A stretch of 30,665 nt of DNA, from IMG/VR virus record IMGVR_UViG_3300031712_000052, positions 1 to 30,665 of that record. The stretch is one strand, 5' to 3'. Positions 22,528-29,736 of the stretch are shown here, one piece after another (the stretch's first letter is position 1; every line of letters starts with the position of its first letter). The translations under genes were made by a program, and so were the position numbers. Source of the DNA: a virus. Under the pieces are notes generated by a model. It ran no database searches. It saw only the letters and a list, made by a program, of their open reading frames with translations, and was not told where the DNA came from.

Positions 22528-23472
22528 ATGAGCGATTCTCTACCACTGGGCCTGGCTTTACAACAGGCAGCAAAACCAGTAGACCCAGAACAGCTAGAGT
22601 TGATGGGTAAACGTGCTGCTGCCGCCTACAGCGACCGGGGTATCAAACTCTCCGATGCAGTGGTGGAAGTGGTGAAAGAGGCCATGCTATCACCAGAACA
22701 GGTGAAGAGGGTCTGCGAGTTCGCCAATACCAATGCCTACCTCTCCGAATTTGAGAAGGCCGGGGAGATGAGGAATGTCACCTTCGAAGGTGGCCCAGCT
22801 AATCCCAGTGTGGTCCTGAAAGACCTGAACGACGGAGGCAACCCTATGCTCAGCAAGGTAGGATCTAGTGACTACATCCAGCATGATACAGCTGGGCACT
22901 ACAAGACGGCTGGAGTTACTGATGAAGCCCTTGCTGAGGCATTCGGCATCAAGGCTGGGGACAAGGAAAAGACTGCATCAGTACATGCAGAGGTGTCTAG
23001 AGATCATATGAGCCACTACAATCCAGTAGACGAGCTCAATGATTTGAGACTATGCCTGGAGGGAACTAGGGAGACTATGATCAGTAAGCTCTCTACTTCC
23101 GGTGTGGTCTATGATGATGTGTCCTCAGACCTCTGTAAGACCGCAGCACAAGAGCTTGAAACTGGTACACCCATGGGGGACATAGCTCGAGTGTGGGCTG
23201 GTTATGCACCTAGTGCACTGCTGTTAAAGGAGGCCACGGCTATAGTGGTCAAGCATCTACAGAGCCGTGGGCACTCGGAAGAGGAGTTGGCTAAATCGTT
23301 CAGCAAGACAGCCAGTGCCGGAACGCTACCTAACCCATCACATCCCCTGGTGGAGCAGTTTGTGGCCTTCACCAAGATAGCACACGGTCATCGTGTGCTT
23401 AAAAGGAGCATCGAAGTGCTAGACGAACAGTTGACAGCAGTTCGTTCTAAGCTGCACGAGATGATCCAATGA
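22528..23472 (+). CDS. Hypothetical head protein with repeated KTA motifs
   Basis: A 314-aa protein, ATG after AGAGGAG. It is mainly helical, with no membrane span or enzyme motif. Its most distinctive trait is four K-T-A triplets at Lys126, Lys148, Lys204 and Lys260 plus K-I-A at Lys283, placed between helical segments, which looks like a repeated processing or docking signal. The C-terminus is a coiled-coil-like helix (LKRSIEVLDEQLTAVRSKLHEMIQ). It is the first gene of the head block ending in protease, scaffold-like and capsid genes, so a head or internal-core role is likely. The TGA overlaps the next ATG. Confidence 0.8.
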   Translation: MSDSLPLGLALQQAAKPVDPEQLELMGKRAAAAYSDRGIKLSDAVVEVVKEAMLSPEQVKRVCEFANTNAYLSEFEKAGEMRNVTFEGGPANPSVVLKDLNDGGNPMLSKVGSSDYIQHDTAGHYKTAGVTDEALAEAFGIKAGDKEKTASVHAEVSRDHMSHYNPVDELNDLRLCLEGTRETMISKLSTSGVVYDDVSSDLCKTAAQELETGTPMGDIARVWAGYAPSALLLKEATAIVVKHLQSRGHSEEELAKSFSKTASAGTLPNPSHPLVEQFVAFTKIAHGHRVLKRSIEVLDEQLTAVRSKLHEMIQ

Positions 23473-23735
23473 TTACCTGGCAGTCCGCGATACCCTGGAT
23501 AGTGATACTGAGTTTGATAGCCTCAGCTTTCGGCTCAGTAGTGGGCACGTATCTGGGCTTGAAGATATGTTCAAAGCATTGGCAGTGCCCACTGTATACA
23601 CGTAAGCATGTGGAAGATTGGATGAAAGAACTGGGTAAGGGGCGCTCTAAGAATAGAGTTGTTCGCGAAGACCCAGAGAGTCCCCCAGAATCAGTGCCTG
23701 GAGAGGAATTCCATGCAGCCATCCCAGTACGCTAA
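23469..23735 (+). CDS. Small single-span membrane protein
   Basis: An 88-aa protein, ATGA-coupled to the gene before. Residues about 7-31 form one clear hydrophobic helix (IPWIVILSLIASAFGSVVGTY). Then come two Cys (KICSKHWQC), a basic stretch and an acidic, Pro-rich tail. It resembles small phage envelope-associated or spanin/holin-like proteins only in general design. The position amid head genes rather than in a lysis cassette argues against a lysis role. Unknown function. Confidence 0.7.
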   Translation: MITWQSAIPWIVILSLIASAFGSVVGTYLGLKICSKHWQCPLYTRKHVEDWMKELGKGRSKNRVVREDPESPPESVPGEEFHAAIPVR

Positions 23736-24021
23736 GGTACTAGGTATCCTTCGTAGCAAGACAGCAGGTCTTGTGGGAGATGCTGCTGGCTTTGTGGGCA
23801 AAACTACAGGTCACTTGTGGAATGCTGCGAATGCAGGCGCACAGGCTACAGCCGGGCATCTAGGTAGTGTTGGAGCACCAGCAGCCTTGACGGGCCTTAT
23901 CACAGCTGCTCCTACACTAGGAGCAGGATACGGGGCCTACAAGGGTGTCACTGGGGCAAAGAATAAGCTAGATGAGTGGAAGTACCAAAGACAGCTACGA
24001 GCACAGGGGTATGATCAATGA
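23713..24021 (+). CDS. Small glycine-zipper virion protein
   Basis: 102 aa from the ATG at 23713, which follows GAGAGGA; the frame is open to 23659 but that part overlaps the previous gene. N-terminus contains K-T-A (ILRSKTAGLVGDAAG). The central region is Gly/Ala-rich and hydrophobic (APAALTGLITAAPTLGAGYGAY), able to form a helical membrane hairpin. The basic C-terminus (NKLDEWKYQRQLRAQGYDQ) is helical. Overlaps the end of the previous gene by 23 nt and couples to the next through ATGA. Confidence 0.7.
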   Translation: MQPSQYAKVLGILRSKTAGLVGDAAGFVGKTTGHLWNAANAGAQATAGHLGSVGAPAALTGLITAAPTLGAGYGAYKGVTGAKNKLDEWKYQRQLRAQGYDQ

Positions 24022-24638
24022 ACCCAGTAGAAGAGTTTCTTCAGGATAAGTCTGCTTCTGTTGTTGGTGAGGTAGGAGAGGGCGTCGCAAAGAGGGCACC
24101 TGGGCTCTTGAGGTCCATACTAGATGGCCTACGCTCTGGAACCTCACCCCTAGAGACACATGCACAGAGGTTCGGCTACAACCTTGGTGGTAACCTACAG
24201 ACTGCTGCTGTGGTAGGAACCGCCGGTCTTGCGCTAGATGCCGGCATTCGTGGTGCCAGGCAGATGATAAACCTGGGTGTGGACAAGGTCAAAAAGCCTA
24301 TGGAGTACAAGGCTATGATCGAAGCCCATCCTGAGCTACAAAAGGAAGATGCTGGAAGAGTTCAAGCCTACTACAACTCCCTCAGGCACATGTCCCCACA
24401 CATGGCTGCTGACCCTGTGATTGCAGGGTCATTCGTTCGTAATTTGCTTGATAGAGGCCCAGAAGGTAGCCCAGCAGTACCAATGGAAACAGCCAACATG
24501 TTGGCCGGCATCCAGAAGTCAGTATCTGGCGTACAGAAGGACAGGGGTATGTTGCCTGCTCAATCACCCGCACTGGGCATGATGTCAGGTGCGGTCAAGC
24601 AGATAGATCCCAGCTCTGGAGACAGATACGCTAAATGA
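24018..24638 (+). CDS. Hypothetical virion protein
   Basis: A 206-aa protein with an ATGA start. The N-terminus (PVEEFLQDKSASVVGEVGEGVAKRAPG) has the F/L-x-x-x-K-x-A pattern repeated in this region. A hydrophobic Gly/Ala stretch near residues 65-85 (AAVVGTAGLALDAGI) could enter a membrane. The rest is helical and polar. It ends in another ATGA overlap with the protease gene. No family recognised; a minor head or ejected protein is likely from context. Confidence 0.7.
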   Translation: MNPVEEFLQDKSASVVGEVGEGVAKRAPGLLRSILDGLRSGTSPLETHAQRFGYNLGGNLQTAAVVGTAGLALDAGIRGARQMINLGVDKVKKPMEYKAMIEAHPELQKEDAGRVQAYYNSLRHMSPHMAADPVIAGSFVRNLLDRGPEGSPAVPMETANMLAGIQKSVSGVQKDRGMLPAQSPALGMMSGAVKQIDPSSGDRYAK

Positions 24639-26482
24639 TCATAAAGGTCTGTCAGTATCAAGCTCACCAGCCTAGCGGTGAGCGACTCATTCAAGTCTTC
24701 CAGCCGGGGGACATGGATAAGGCTGCAGCCTTTTTCGGTATGGGTAAGACTGCAGCCCCACTCCTTCCATCCGTTAAGAGCTTGCTGGAGAACATTAAGT
24801 CCAGCCCGCGTAAGATAGTCATCCTGGTGAATGCCCTGGGAGCTGGGGAATACTGGGGCTCCAACATCAATGGAGACTACTTCCCGGAAGTTGCTCTACT
24901 TCATAAGGGTTCTGACTATGGCTACGAGACTTTCAGAACTGCTGGTTTGTTCAAACACCATGTGAACAAGGACCCATCCCGTAGCTTCGGTACCATACTG
25001 TTGTCCGTATGGAACGATATGATGAAGCGGGTAGAGTTGGTGATTGAGATAGATCGCGACAAGGCATTTGAAGTTGGCGCTGTAGATGTCTGTGACAAGA
25101 TAGACCAAGGTATATTTCCAGACGTCAGCATGGGCTGCAAGGTTCCTTATGATCTGTGCTCATACTGTACAGACTGGAAACGGTACGAGACAGCCAAGGC
25201 TACTTTTGATCCGCACGTACACAAGAGCATAGCCGATGCGGTATTGGCAGTACATAAGCAGCAGCCCATCAGAGGTATATCTGTTACTCGCAATGACTAT
25301 TGCGAGCACCTGCGCAAGGCTCTCAATAAGATCATGCCGAATGGGGTGAAGAACTATGCCATCAATGATTACCCCAGGTTCTTCGACATCTCAGTAGTGT
25401 TCATAGGTGCGGACAAGACGGCGAAGGTGATGGCCAAGTTAGCCTCAGTAGGAGCAGGAGAGGCAGTACCATCGTGGAGGGTGGCGGAGGATGAAGGGTA
25501 CCTTCCAGATGTGGAGGAGCAGATGGAAAAGGCAGCGCACGCAGTAGAGCTGCCTGATGGAAGTGGTTTCTTTACAGGTACCGTAGATACCAAGAAGCCT
25601 ATAGGTCATCTGAAGCCTAGGGCTAAGGTTGCTGAGATCAAATCTGGCGAGATAGAAAAAGACATCACTCCTTCTCAGTTCGGCGGTAAGGCTGTTTCGG
25701 CTAGACCGGACCTACCTAATGAAGTCCTGGATAGACTTGGCTCCTCTGATTTGAGTGAAGCTCTTTCTACTCCTGCGATGATGGGCATGCTTCTCAAGCC
25801 TCGGGAGTTCCAGAGAATCACCATCATACACATGGGGAACAAGCCACTAGCTGATGAGCTAGACAGGCACAGCATGGTGTTTGGGCCCACGGATGATGTA
25901 GAGAGCCCAGGGGAGATGGGTTCAGAGCATATGAGTGATGTGCTCAAGAAGATACTGTTGCCCTTTATGGAGGACAAGAGTTTCCTGGAGCCAATAGCCA
26001 AGAGAAGGATGGTCAGAATCACCATAATGGGCGGTCCAAAGGGGGAGCCAGAGGATGAAAAAATAGCATCATCAGACCGCTTCCTACTGAAGATAGCTGC
26101 GTCCTATAATGGGTACCTACAAGAGCTAGCCCACTGTTTGCATGAAATTCCCTATGCTATCAGCTCCGACACAACACTCTGGAACAAAGTCTACGGCCAG
26201 GGGCTGGGGGATATGTTCTGTAAGACAGCTTCTGAAGTTGGTCCAGTTTTGGGAGCAATGGGAGCCGCTGAGATACTTTCTGCTCTTGCTGCCTACAAGA
26301 GAAGGCAAGCAGACCAAAAGGGAGATCAAGTGGGCTTTCTGACCGACTTGGCTGCAGAGCATCCCCACATACTGGCAGCTTTGGCTGGATTGGGTATGCT
26401 ACACTCAGAAGGATCTTCCCTTCCGGGTGATTTGATAGCAAGATTGACCAGGATGGGAGAGAAGATAGTAACACCTCGGTGA
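24635..26482 (+). CDS. Prohead maturation protease with long C-terminal extension
   Basis: A 615-aa protein. Residues about 50-190 follow the pattern of phage prohead serine proteases of the HK97 type: VILVNALGAGEYWGSNINGD, then LFKHHVNKDPSRSFGTI with candidate catalytic His108 or His109, a beta segment (VELVIEIDRDK), and GIFPDVSMGCKV with candidate nucleophile Ser165 about 57 residues later. Such enzymes trim scaffold and capsid proteins before DNA packaging. CSYC (Cys175, Cys178) follows and may bind metal with a later Cys/His. The other 350 or so residues are not explained by the protease fold: KTA and other Lys-x-Ala sites, a mixed domain (ITIIHMGNKPLADELDRHS) and a Gly/Ala-rich C-terminus. 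It precedes scaffold-like and capsid genes, as expected. The family call is by motif order only. Confidence 0.72.
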   Translation: MIIKVCQYQAHQPSGERLIQVFQPGDMDKAAAFFGMGKTAAPLLPSVKSLLENIKSSPRKIVILVNALGAGEYWGSNINGDYFPEVALLHKGSDYGYETFRTAGLFKHHVNKDPSRSFGTILLSVWNDMMKRVELVIEIDRDKAFEVGAVDVCDKIDQGIFPDVSMGCKVPYDLCSYCTDWKRYETAKATFDPHVHKSIADAVLAVHKQQPIRGISVTRNDYCEHLRKALNKIMPNGVKNYAINDYPRFFDISVVFIGADKTAKVMAKLASVGAGEAVPSWRVAEDEGYLPDVEEQMEKAAHAVELPDGSGFFTGTVDTKKPIGHLKPRAKVAEIKSGEIEKDITPSQFGGKAVSARPDLPNEVLDRLGSSDLSEALSTPAMMGMLLKPREFQRITIIHMGNKPLADELDRHSMVFGPTDDVESPGEMGSEHMSDVLKKILLPFMEDKSFLEPIAKRRMVRITIMGGPKGEPEDEKIASSDRFLLKIAASYNGYLQELAHCLHEIPYAISSDTTLWNKVYGQGLGDMFCKTASEVGPVLGAMGAAEILSALAAYKRRQADQKGDQVGFLTDLAAEHPHILAALAGLGMLHSEGSSLPGDLIARLTRMGEKIVTPR

Positions 26483-26544
26483 TGTTAGGGGCCTCGTACC
26501 CCGAAGAAACAGAAACCGATCATGGAACCTAACGATCAACCGAG
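26475..26544 (+). other. Nested stem structure between protease and scaffold-like gene
   Basis: CTCGGT (26475-26480) pairs with ACCGAG (26539-26544), and inside it GTTAGG (26484-26489) pairs with CCTAAC (26528-26533); the apex contains GGGG/CCCC. The fold includes the protease stop codon and ends just before the AGGAG of the next gene. It may be an RNase processing site or attenuator that sets the ratio of protease to the abundant scaffold and capsid products. Confidence 0.45.
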
Positions 26545-26562
26545 ACACACAGGAGTTACCAA

Positions 26563-27381
26563 ATGAGCATGGATGCACAACTAGCAGAGATCTATGGCAC
26601 TGGCCAGTCGGCTAATGCTGAAGATGATCAGGTGAAGTTGGCTGCTGCTGAGCTTCTTGTTAAGCTGGCAGGGGACAACAACGTGGACCTTAGCCAGTTC
26701 AGCGATCAAGAAGTAGCTGATATGGTTGCGGAATTGCAGAAGGAAGCAGAACTTCCTCCACAGTTCCAGAAGAAGGAAGAGGGAGAAGAGAAGAAGGACG
26801 AGAAGACAGAGTCCAAGGAGACTCCAGAATCGAAAGAGTCTGCTGAATCCTCTTCGGAATCCCCAGAAGACAAGAAAGCCGAAGCTGCTGAGAAGGTGGC
26901 AGAAGCTGACTTCCTGGGCCGTGTAATGGCTCACTCGTTTGCACAAGAGTGCAAGGAGATCGAAAAGGAAGCCGGGCTCAAGGACAAGGCAGTTGGTGCT
27001 GCTAAGGGCCTTCCAGCATTCTTGAAGAACAAGGGTGTTGCTGCTGGTAAGACTGCAGTTGAAGGCGTTAAGAAGCATCCATTTGCTGCAGCTGGTGCTG
27101 GCTTTGCAGCCGGGGGTGCAGCTGGTGGAGTAGCTGGCAGAGCATCTAAGAAAGAGAAGAAGGGTGAGGCAGATCAAGCAGCCCTTGATGCTCTTGCTGA
27201 GCAGCGTGCACTAGCCATGGCTAAGGAAGCCGGCTGGGTAGATCCAGAGGGCAACCTTGTTGCTCCTCCTGCACCTGCTGCAGAAGAAACCAAGACAGCG
27301 TCCCCCCTGGACCTGGCTGTAGAGCGTAGAGCTCTCGAGATGCTGGAAGCTAGCGGCTACCCAGTGACTTGGAACGAATAA
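26563..27381 (+). CDS. Scaffold-like, Lys/Glu-rich head protein
   Basis: A 272-aa protein with CAGGAG before the ATG. N-terminal 65 residues are helical with repeated K-x-A sites (VKLAAAELLVKLAG, LQKEAEL). Residues 68-115 are a highly charged disordered segment rich in Lys, Glu and Ser. There follows a helical part, a glycine-zipper hairpin (FAAAGAGFAAGGAAGGVAG) and a second charged helix with KTASPLD. Scaffolding and internal head proteins are commonly charged, helical and degraded by the prohead protease; this gene comes directly after the protease. The glycine zipper is unusual for a pure scaffold and suggests an ejected or membrane role instead. No family match recognised. Confidence 0.72.
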   Translation: MSMDAQLAEIYGTGQSANAEDDQVKLAAAELLVKLAGDNNVDLSQFSDQEVADMVAELQKEAELPPQFQKKEEGEEKKDEKTESKETPESKESAESSSESPEDKKAEAAEKVAEADFLGRVMAHSFAQECKEIEKEAGLKDKAVGAAKGLPAFLKNKGVAAGKTAVEGVKKHPFAAAGAGFAAGGAAGGVAGRASKKEKKGEADQAALDALAEQRALAMAKEAGWVDPEGNLVAPPAPAAEETKTASPLDLAVERRALEMLEASGYPVTWNE

Positions 27382-27407
27382 CAACAACCCCAATGACCGG
27401 TATTTGC

Positions 27408-27689
27408 ATGTCGGCGTTTTTCGAAGAGTTGACCAAGGTGGCCGGAGAAGTCCGTGCCCCTGATAGTCCTTGGACTTCCAAGACTATTGGGGCTCCACGT
27501 GCCAAACTGACCAACACTCAATTCCCGAAAGCGCCGACTGCACCCGGTCCATTGAATCTGAAGCTGGTGCAACCGGCGGCAAAGTATGGTCCGCGCCCTA
27601 ACTACTCCCAACCGAATGTTGAGGTTCCAGCAGGAGCCAATCCAGACATTGGGGGCATGGCACGACAACAACCGCCACCTTTAGTTTGA
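27408..27689 (+). CDS. Small Pro-rich hypothetical protein
   Basis: About 93 aa from the ATG at 27408; ATG at 27393 and an upstream TTG at 27369 are alternatives and no start has a good ribosome binding site. The 27408 start gives MSAFFEELTKVAGEV, an N-terminus matching the F-x-x-x-x-K-x-A pattern seen in neighbours. The rest is Pro/Gln/Asn-rich and probably disordered (APTAPGPLNLKLVQPAAKYGPRPNYSQ). Presumably an internal head or scaffold accessory protein. Confidence 0.6.
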   Translation: MSAFFEELTKVAGEVRAPDSPWTSKTIGAPRAKLTNTQFPKAPTAPGPLNLKLVQPAAKYGPRPNYSQPNVEVPAGANPDIGGMARQQPPPLV

Positions 27690-27704
27690 TCCCAGGAGGA
27701 CCTG

Positions 27705-28805
27705 ATGAAGTTTTCGCTACATAGCATGGTTGCGGCAACGGTGTCTGAAGCCGAAAGGCGCGAGAAGCTTGCAGCTTCAGATGACGAAGCCGTACACAAC
27801 GGAGAGAACACAGACATTTCGGATGCAAAGAGCAAGAGCCCCGGAGCATCCAACACACCACCCAATAACCCGGCTACTGTTCCTGAAAGGAACGATGCAG
27901 AGCAGCCGAACACAAAGACCTCCTCTGCTCTGGCTCTCAAGCTGGCTAGTGCAGTTGAGTTCCTCAATGAGAATTTCTTGAAGGTGGCGGTCGGAGAGAT
28001 TACTCCACCTACTCCTTCAGGTACTCCAGAGGCCAAGATAGGCCCTGGCGAGGGCACTGGTGCTACTCCTACCAACCTAGATGCACCTACACCAGGTGTA
28101 CAGACTGAGGCGGTAGGGCAGGCAACAGAACAGCAACAGCCTCCAATGAAGCCAGGTACAGACCCAGCTTCACCAGGTCAGACCAACACTGGTACGGCCA
28201 TGGAGACTGATATCAACAATCCCCCAGGTGGAAATGAGTCCTGGAAGGATAAGGACATTCTGAAGCAGAGTGCCGCAGAGCTTCTACAGAAGAGAGCTGC
28301 GGCAGCAAAGACAGCTGCTCCAGTAAACCAAGTAGACCGTGTACTTGGCATCATGAAGAAGCTGGCAGATGTTCCTCCTGAAGCAACTGCTTCTGAGGAA
28401 AGTGTGCCTTCTCTCCCTGGGCCTGCTGCATCCCAGAGAAAGATGATCGATAGCAACGAAGCAGCAAGAGACTACACTAAGCGTGACGCGAAGGCAGAGC
28501 CAAAAGAGCGGATGGGTGAGGTTCTTGATGAACCAGCTCAGAAGAAGTCGACGGATGCTGTCCTTCAGAACAACCTCTCCAACACATCCGAAGCTGGGGT
28601 GAAAATCTCCTCAGCTAAGGCTGCAGCGGCGAGGGCCCTACTCAGCAAGATTGCTGAGGCGGGTTGTGCTTCAGACGCATCGTCTGAAGATAAGGCGAGG
28701 GCCGAAAAGGTTCGGTCTATCGTCGAGTCCAAGCAGAAGGAAAAAGAGGGTCAGGGGCTTAGTGGGGGAACGGCATCGCCGTTCAACACAGGATCGAGTT
28801 TCTAG
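27705..28805 (+). CDS. Disordered head/scaffold-like protein
   Basis: A 366-aa protein; ATG after CAGGAGGAC. The composition is Ala, Pro, Thr, Glu and Lys-rich, with long disordered parts (a Pro/Thr/Gly-rich centre near residues 100-175). Short helices carry Lys-x-Ala sites: KLASAVEFLNENFLKVAVG, LQKRAAAAKTAAPVN, IMKKLADVPPEA and LLSKIAEAG. Such low-complexity proteins fit a scaffold or internal-core component destined for cleavage by the protease. It has no transmembrane segment or enzyme signature. Tightly followed by the next gene with a strong AGGAGG. Confidence 0.7.
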   Translation: MKFSLHSMVAATVSEAERREKLAASDDEAVHNGENTDISDAKSKSPGASNTPPNNPATVPERNDAEQPNTKTSSALALKLASAVEFLNENFLKVAVGEITPPTPSGTPEAKIGPGEGTGATPTNLDAPTPGVQTEAVGQATEQQQPPMKPGTDPASPGQTNTGTAMETDINNPPGGNESWKDKDILKQSAAELLQKRAAAAKTAAPVNQVDRVLGIMKKLADVPPEATASEESVPSLPGPAASQRKMIDSNEAARDYTKRDAKAEPKERMGEVLDEPAQKKSTDAVLQNNLSNTSEAGVKISSAKAAAARALLSKIAEAGCASDASSEDKARAEKVRSIVESKQKEKEGQGLSGGTASPFNTGSSF

Positions 28806-28814
28806 GAGGAACAC

Positions 28815-29204
28815 ATGGACAACAAGACTAAGATCAGTGCAGCCCAGGCCGCTCAGGTCTATGCCGAAGTGCCTGGTGTCCTTCGGAAGCTTGCTTCTGA
28901 GAAGGACCAACTCCAGGTGAAATTGGCAGAGGCGGAGAAGGAATTGGATGGTTACAGGTTGACCACCAGGATCACGAAGATTGCTCAGACAATGGAGGAC
29001 AAGAAGATCAATCTTGGCCTTTCCTTGGGTGAGCGTATCTCCAAGATCAAAGAGGCACATGCCAGTGGTCGGTCGCTCGATGCAATTGAAGAGGCGATTG
29101 ACATGACTGCACCAAATGGAGAGATGGCCAAGGTAGCAGGGGATGTAGGTGTGGATGGGGATAACGCACTTGAGTCGTATCTGCTTGGAGATCTAGCTCA
29201 GTAG
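28815..29204 (+). CDS. Coiled-coil scaffold-like protein
   Basis: A 129-aa protein with a strong AGGAGG 6 nt before ATG. Residues 20-55 form a clear coiled coil (LRKLASEKDQLQVKLAEAEKELDGY). A helical central part and an acidic C-terminus (GDVGVDGDNALESYLLGD) follow. K-x-A sites at RKLAS, VKLAE, TKIAQ and AKVAG. The small size, coiled coil, acidic C-terminus and position immediately before head-shell genes suggest a scaffold or core protein. This is inferred from pattern and context. Confidence 0.7.
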   Translation: MDNKTKISAAQAAQVYAEVPGVLRKLASEKDQLQVKLAEAEKELDGYRLTTRITKIAQTMEDKKINLGLSLGERISKIKEAHASGRSLDAIEEAIDMTAPNGEMAKVAGDVGVDGDNALESYLLGDLAQ

Positions 29205-29246
29205 CTAGACACCGAAGGTAACAGTAGCATCACAAGGAGACACCCA

Positions 29247-29696
29247 ATGATCGTAAATCTAGAGATCGTATCCGATGTCCAGGACATCGGCCGCAGGGAT
29301 TTCGCGGTGGCTGACAAGACACTCGTGAACCCAACAAACCCAAACTGCATCGTTGACGGAGAGTTTCTTAGTCTGAATATGGACTATCAGCTCGTTCGTT
29401 CTGTCAACGGCGTTCTTGGTTTCGCAACTTTTGCGGAAAGAGGACGTTTCGATGTGCAGGCAATCGGAAAGCTGACGGTTTTGTACTACAAGCCGTACGA
29501 AGCTGACACCCGCGTGTTCACAGCTGCTGGTCTTGCCCTTGGTGGACCACTGACCATCTCGGGTGCAGTTGTCACATCTGATGGTGTGACAAGGTCAGGT
29601 CTGATTGCATCTGGCGGCGGAATCGTACTCGGGTACGTGACTCGCCTCCCAGCAAACAATGGTGGTCGGCTAAGGTTCCTCAAGACCCTTGGCTAA
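29247..29696 (+). CDS. Beta-rich small head protein, putative decoration/stabiliser
   Basis: A 149-aa protein, ATG after AAGGAGA. Predominantly beta-strand and Gly/Thr/Val rich (GEFLSLNMDYQLVRSV, GPLTISGAVVTSDGVTRSGLIASGGG, GYVTRLPANNGGRLRFL), without Lys-x-Ala sites or membrane span. A small beta-rich protein directly before the major capsid gene fits a capsid decoration or cement protein, as with lambda gpD's position. No sequence-level match to a named family recognised. Confidence 0.7.
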   Translation: MIVNLEIVSDVQDIGRRDFAVADKTLVNPTNPNCIVDGEFLSLNMDYQLVRSVNGVLGFATFAERGRFDVQAIGKLTVLYYKPYEADTRVFTAAGLALGGPLTISGAVVTSDGVTRSGLIASGGGIVLGYVTRLPANNGGRLRFLKTLG

Positions 29697-29736
29697 TTGG
29701 GTTTGATTAACAGGCTCTAACAAGAGGTAAATCAAC

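Noticed and set aside
26581-27177. 198-aa minus-strand ORF opposite the Lys/Glu-rich head gene
   Set aside because: Its Leu/Phe/Ser-rich protein is just the antisense of Lys/Glu codons; the + strand gene has a good ribosome binding site and fits the operon.
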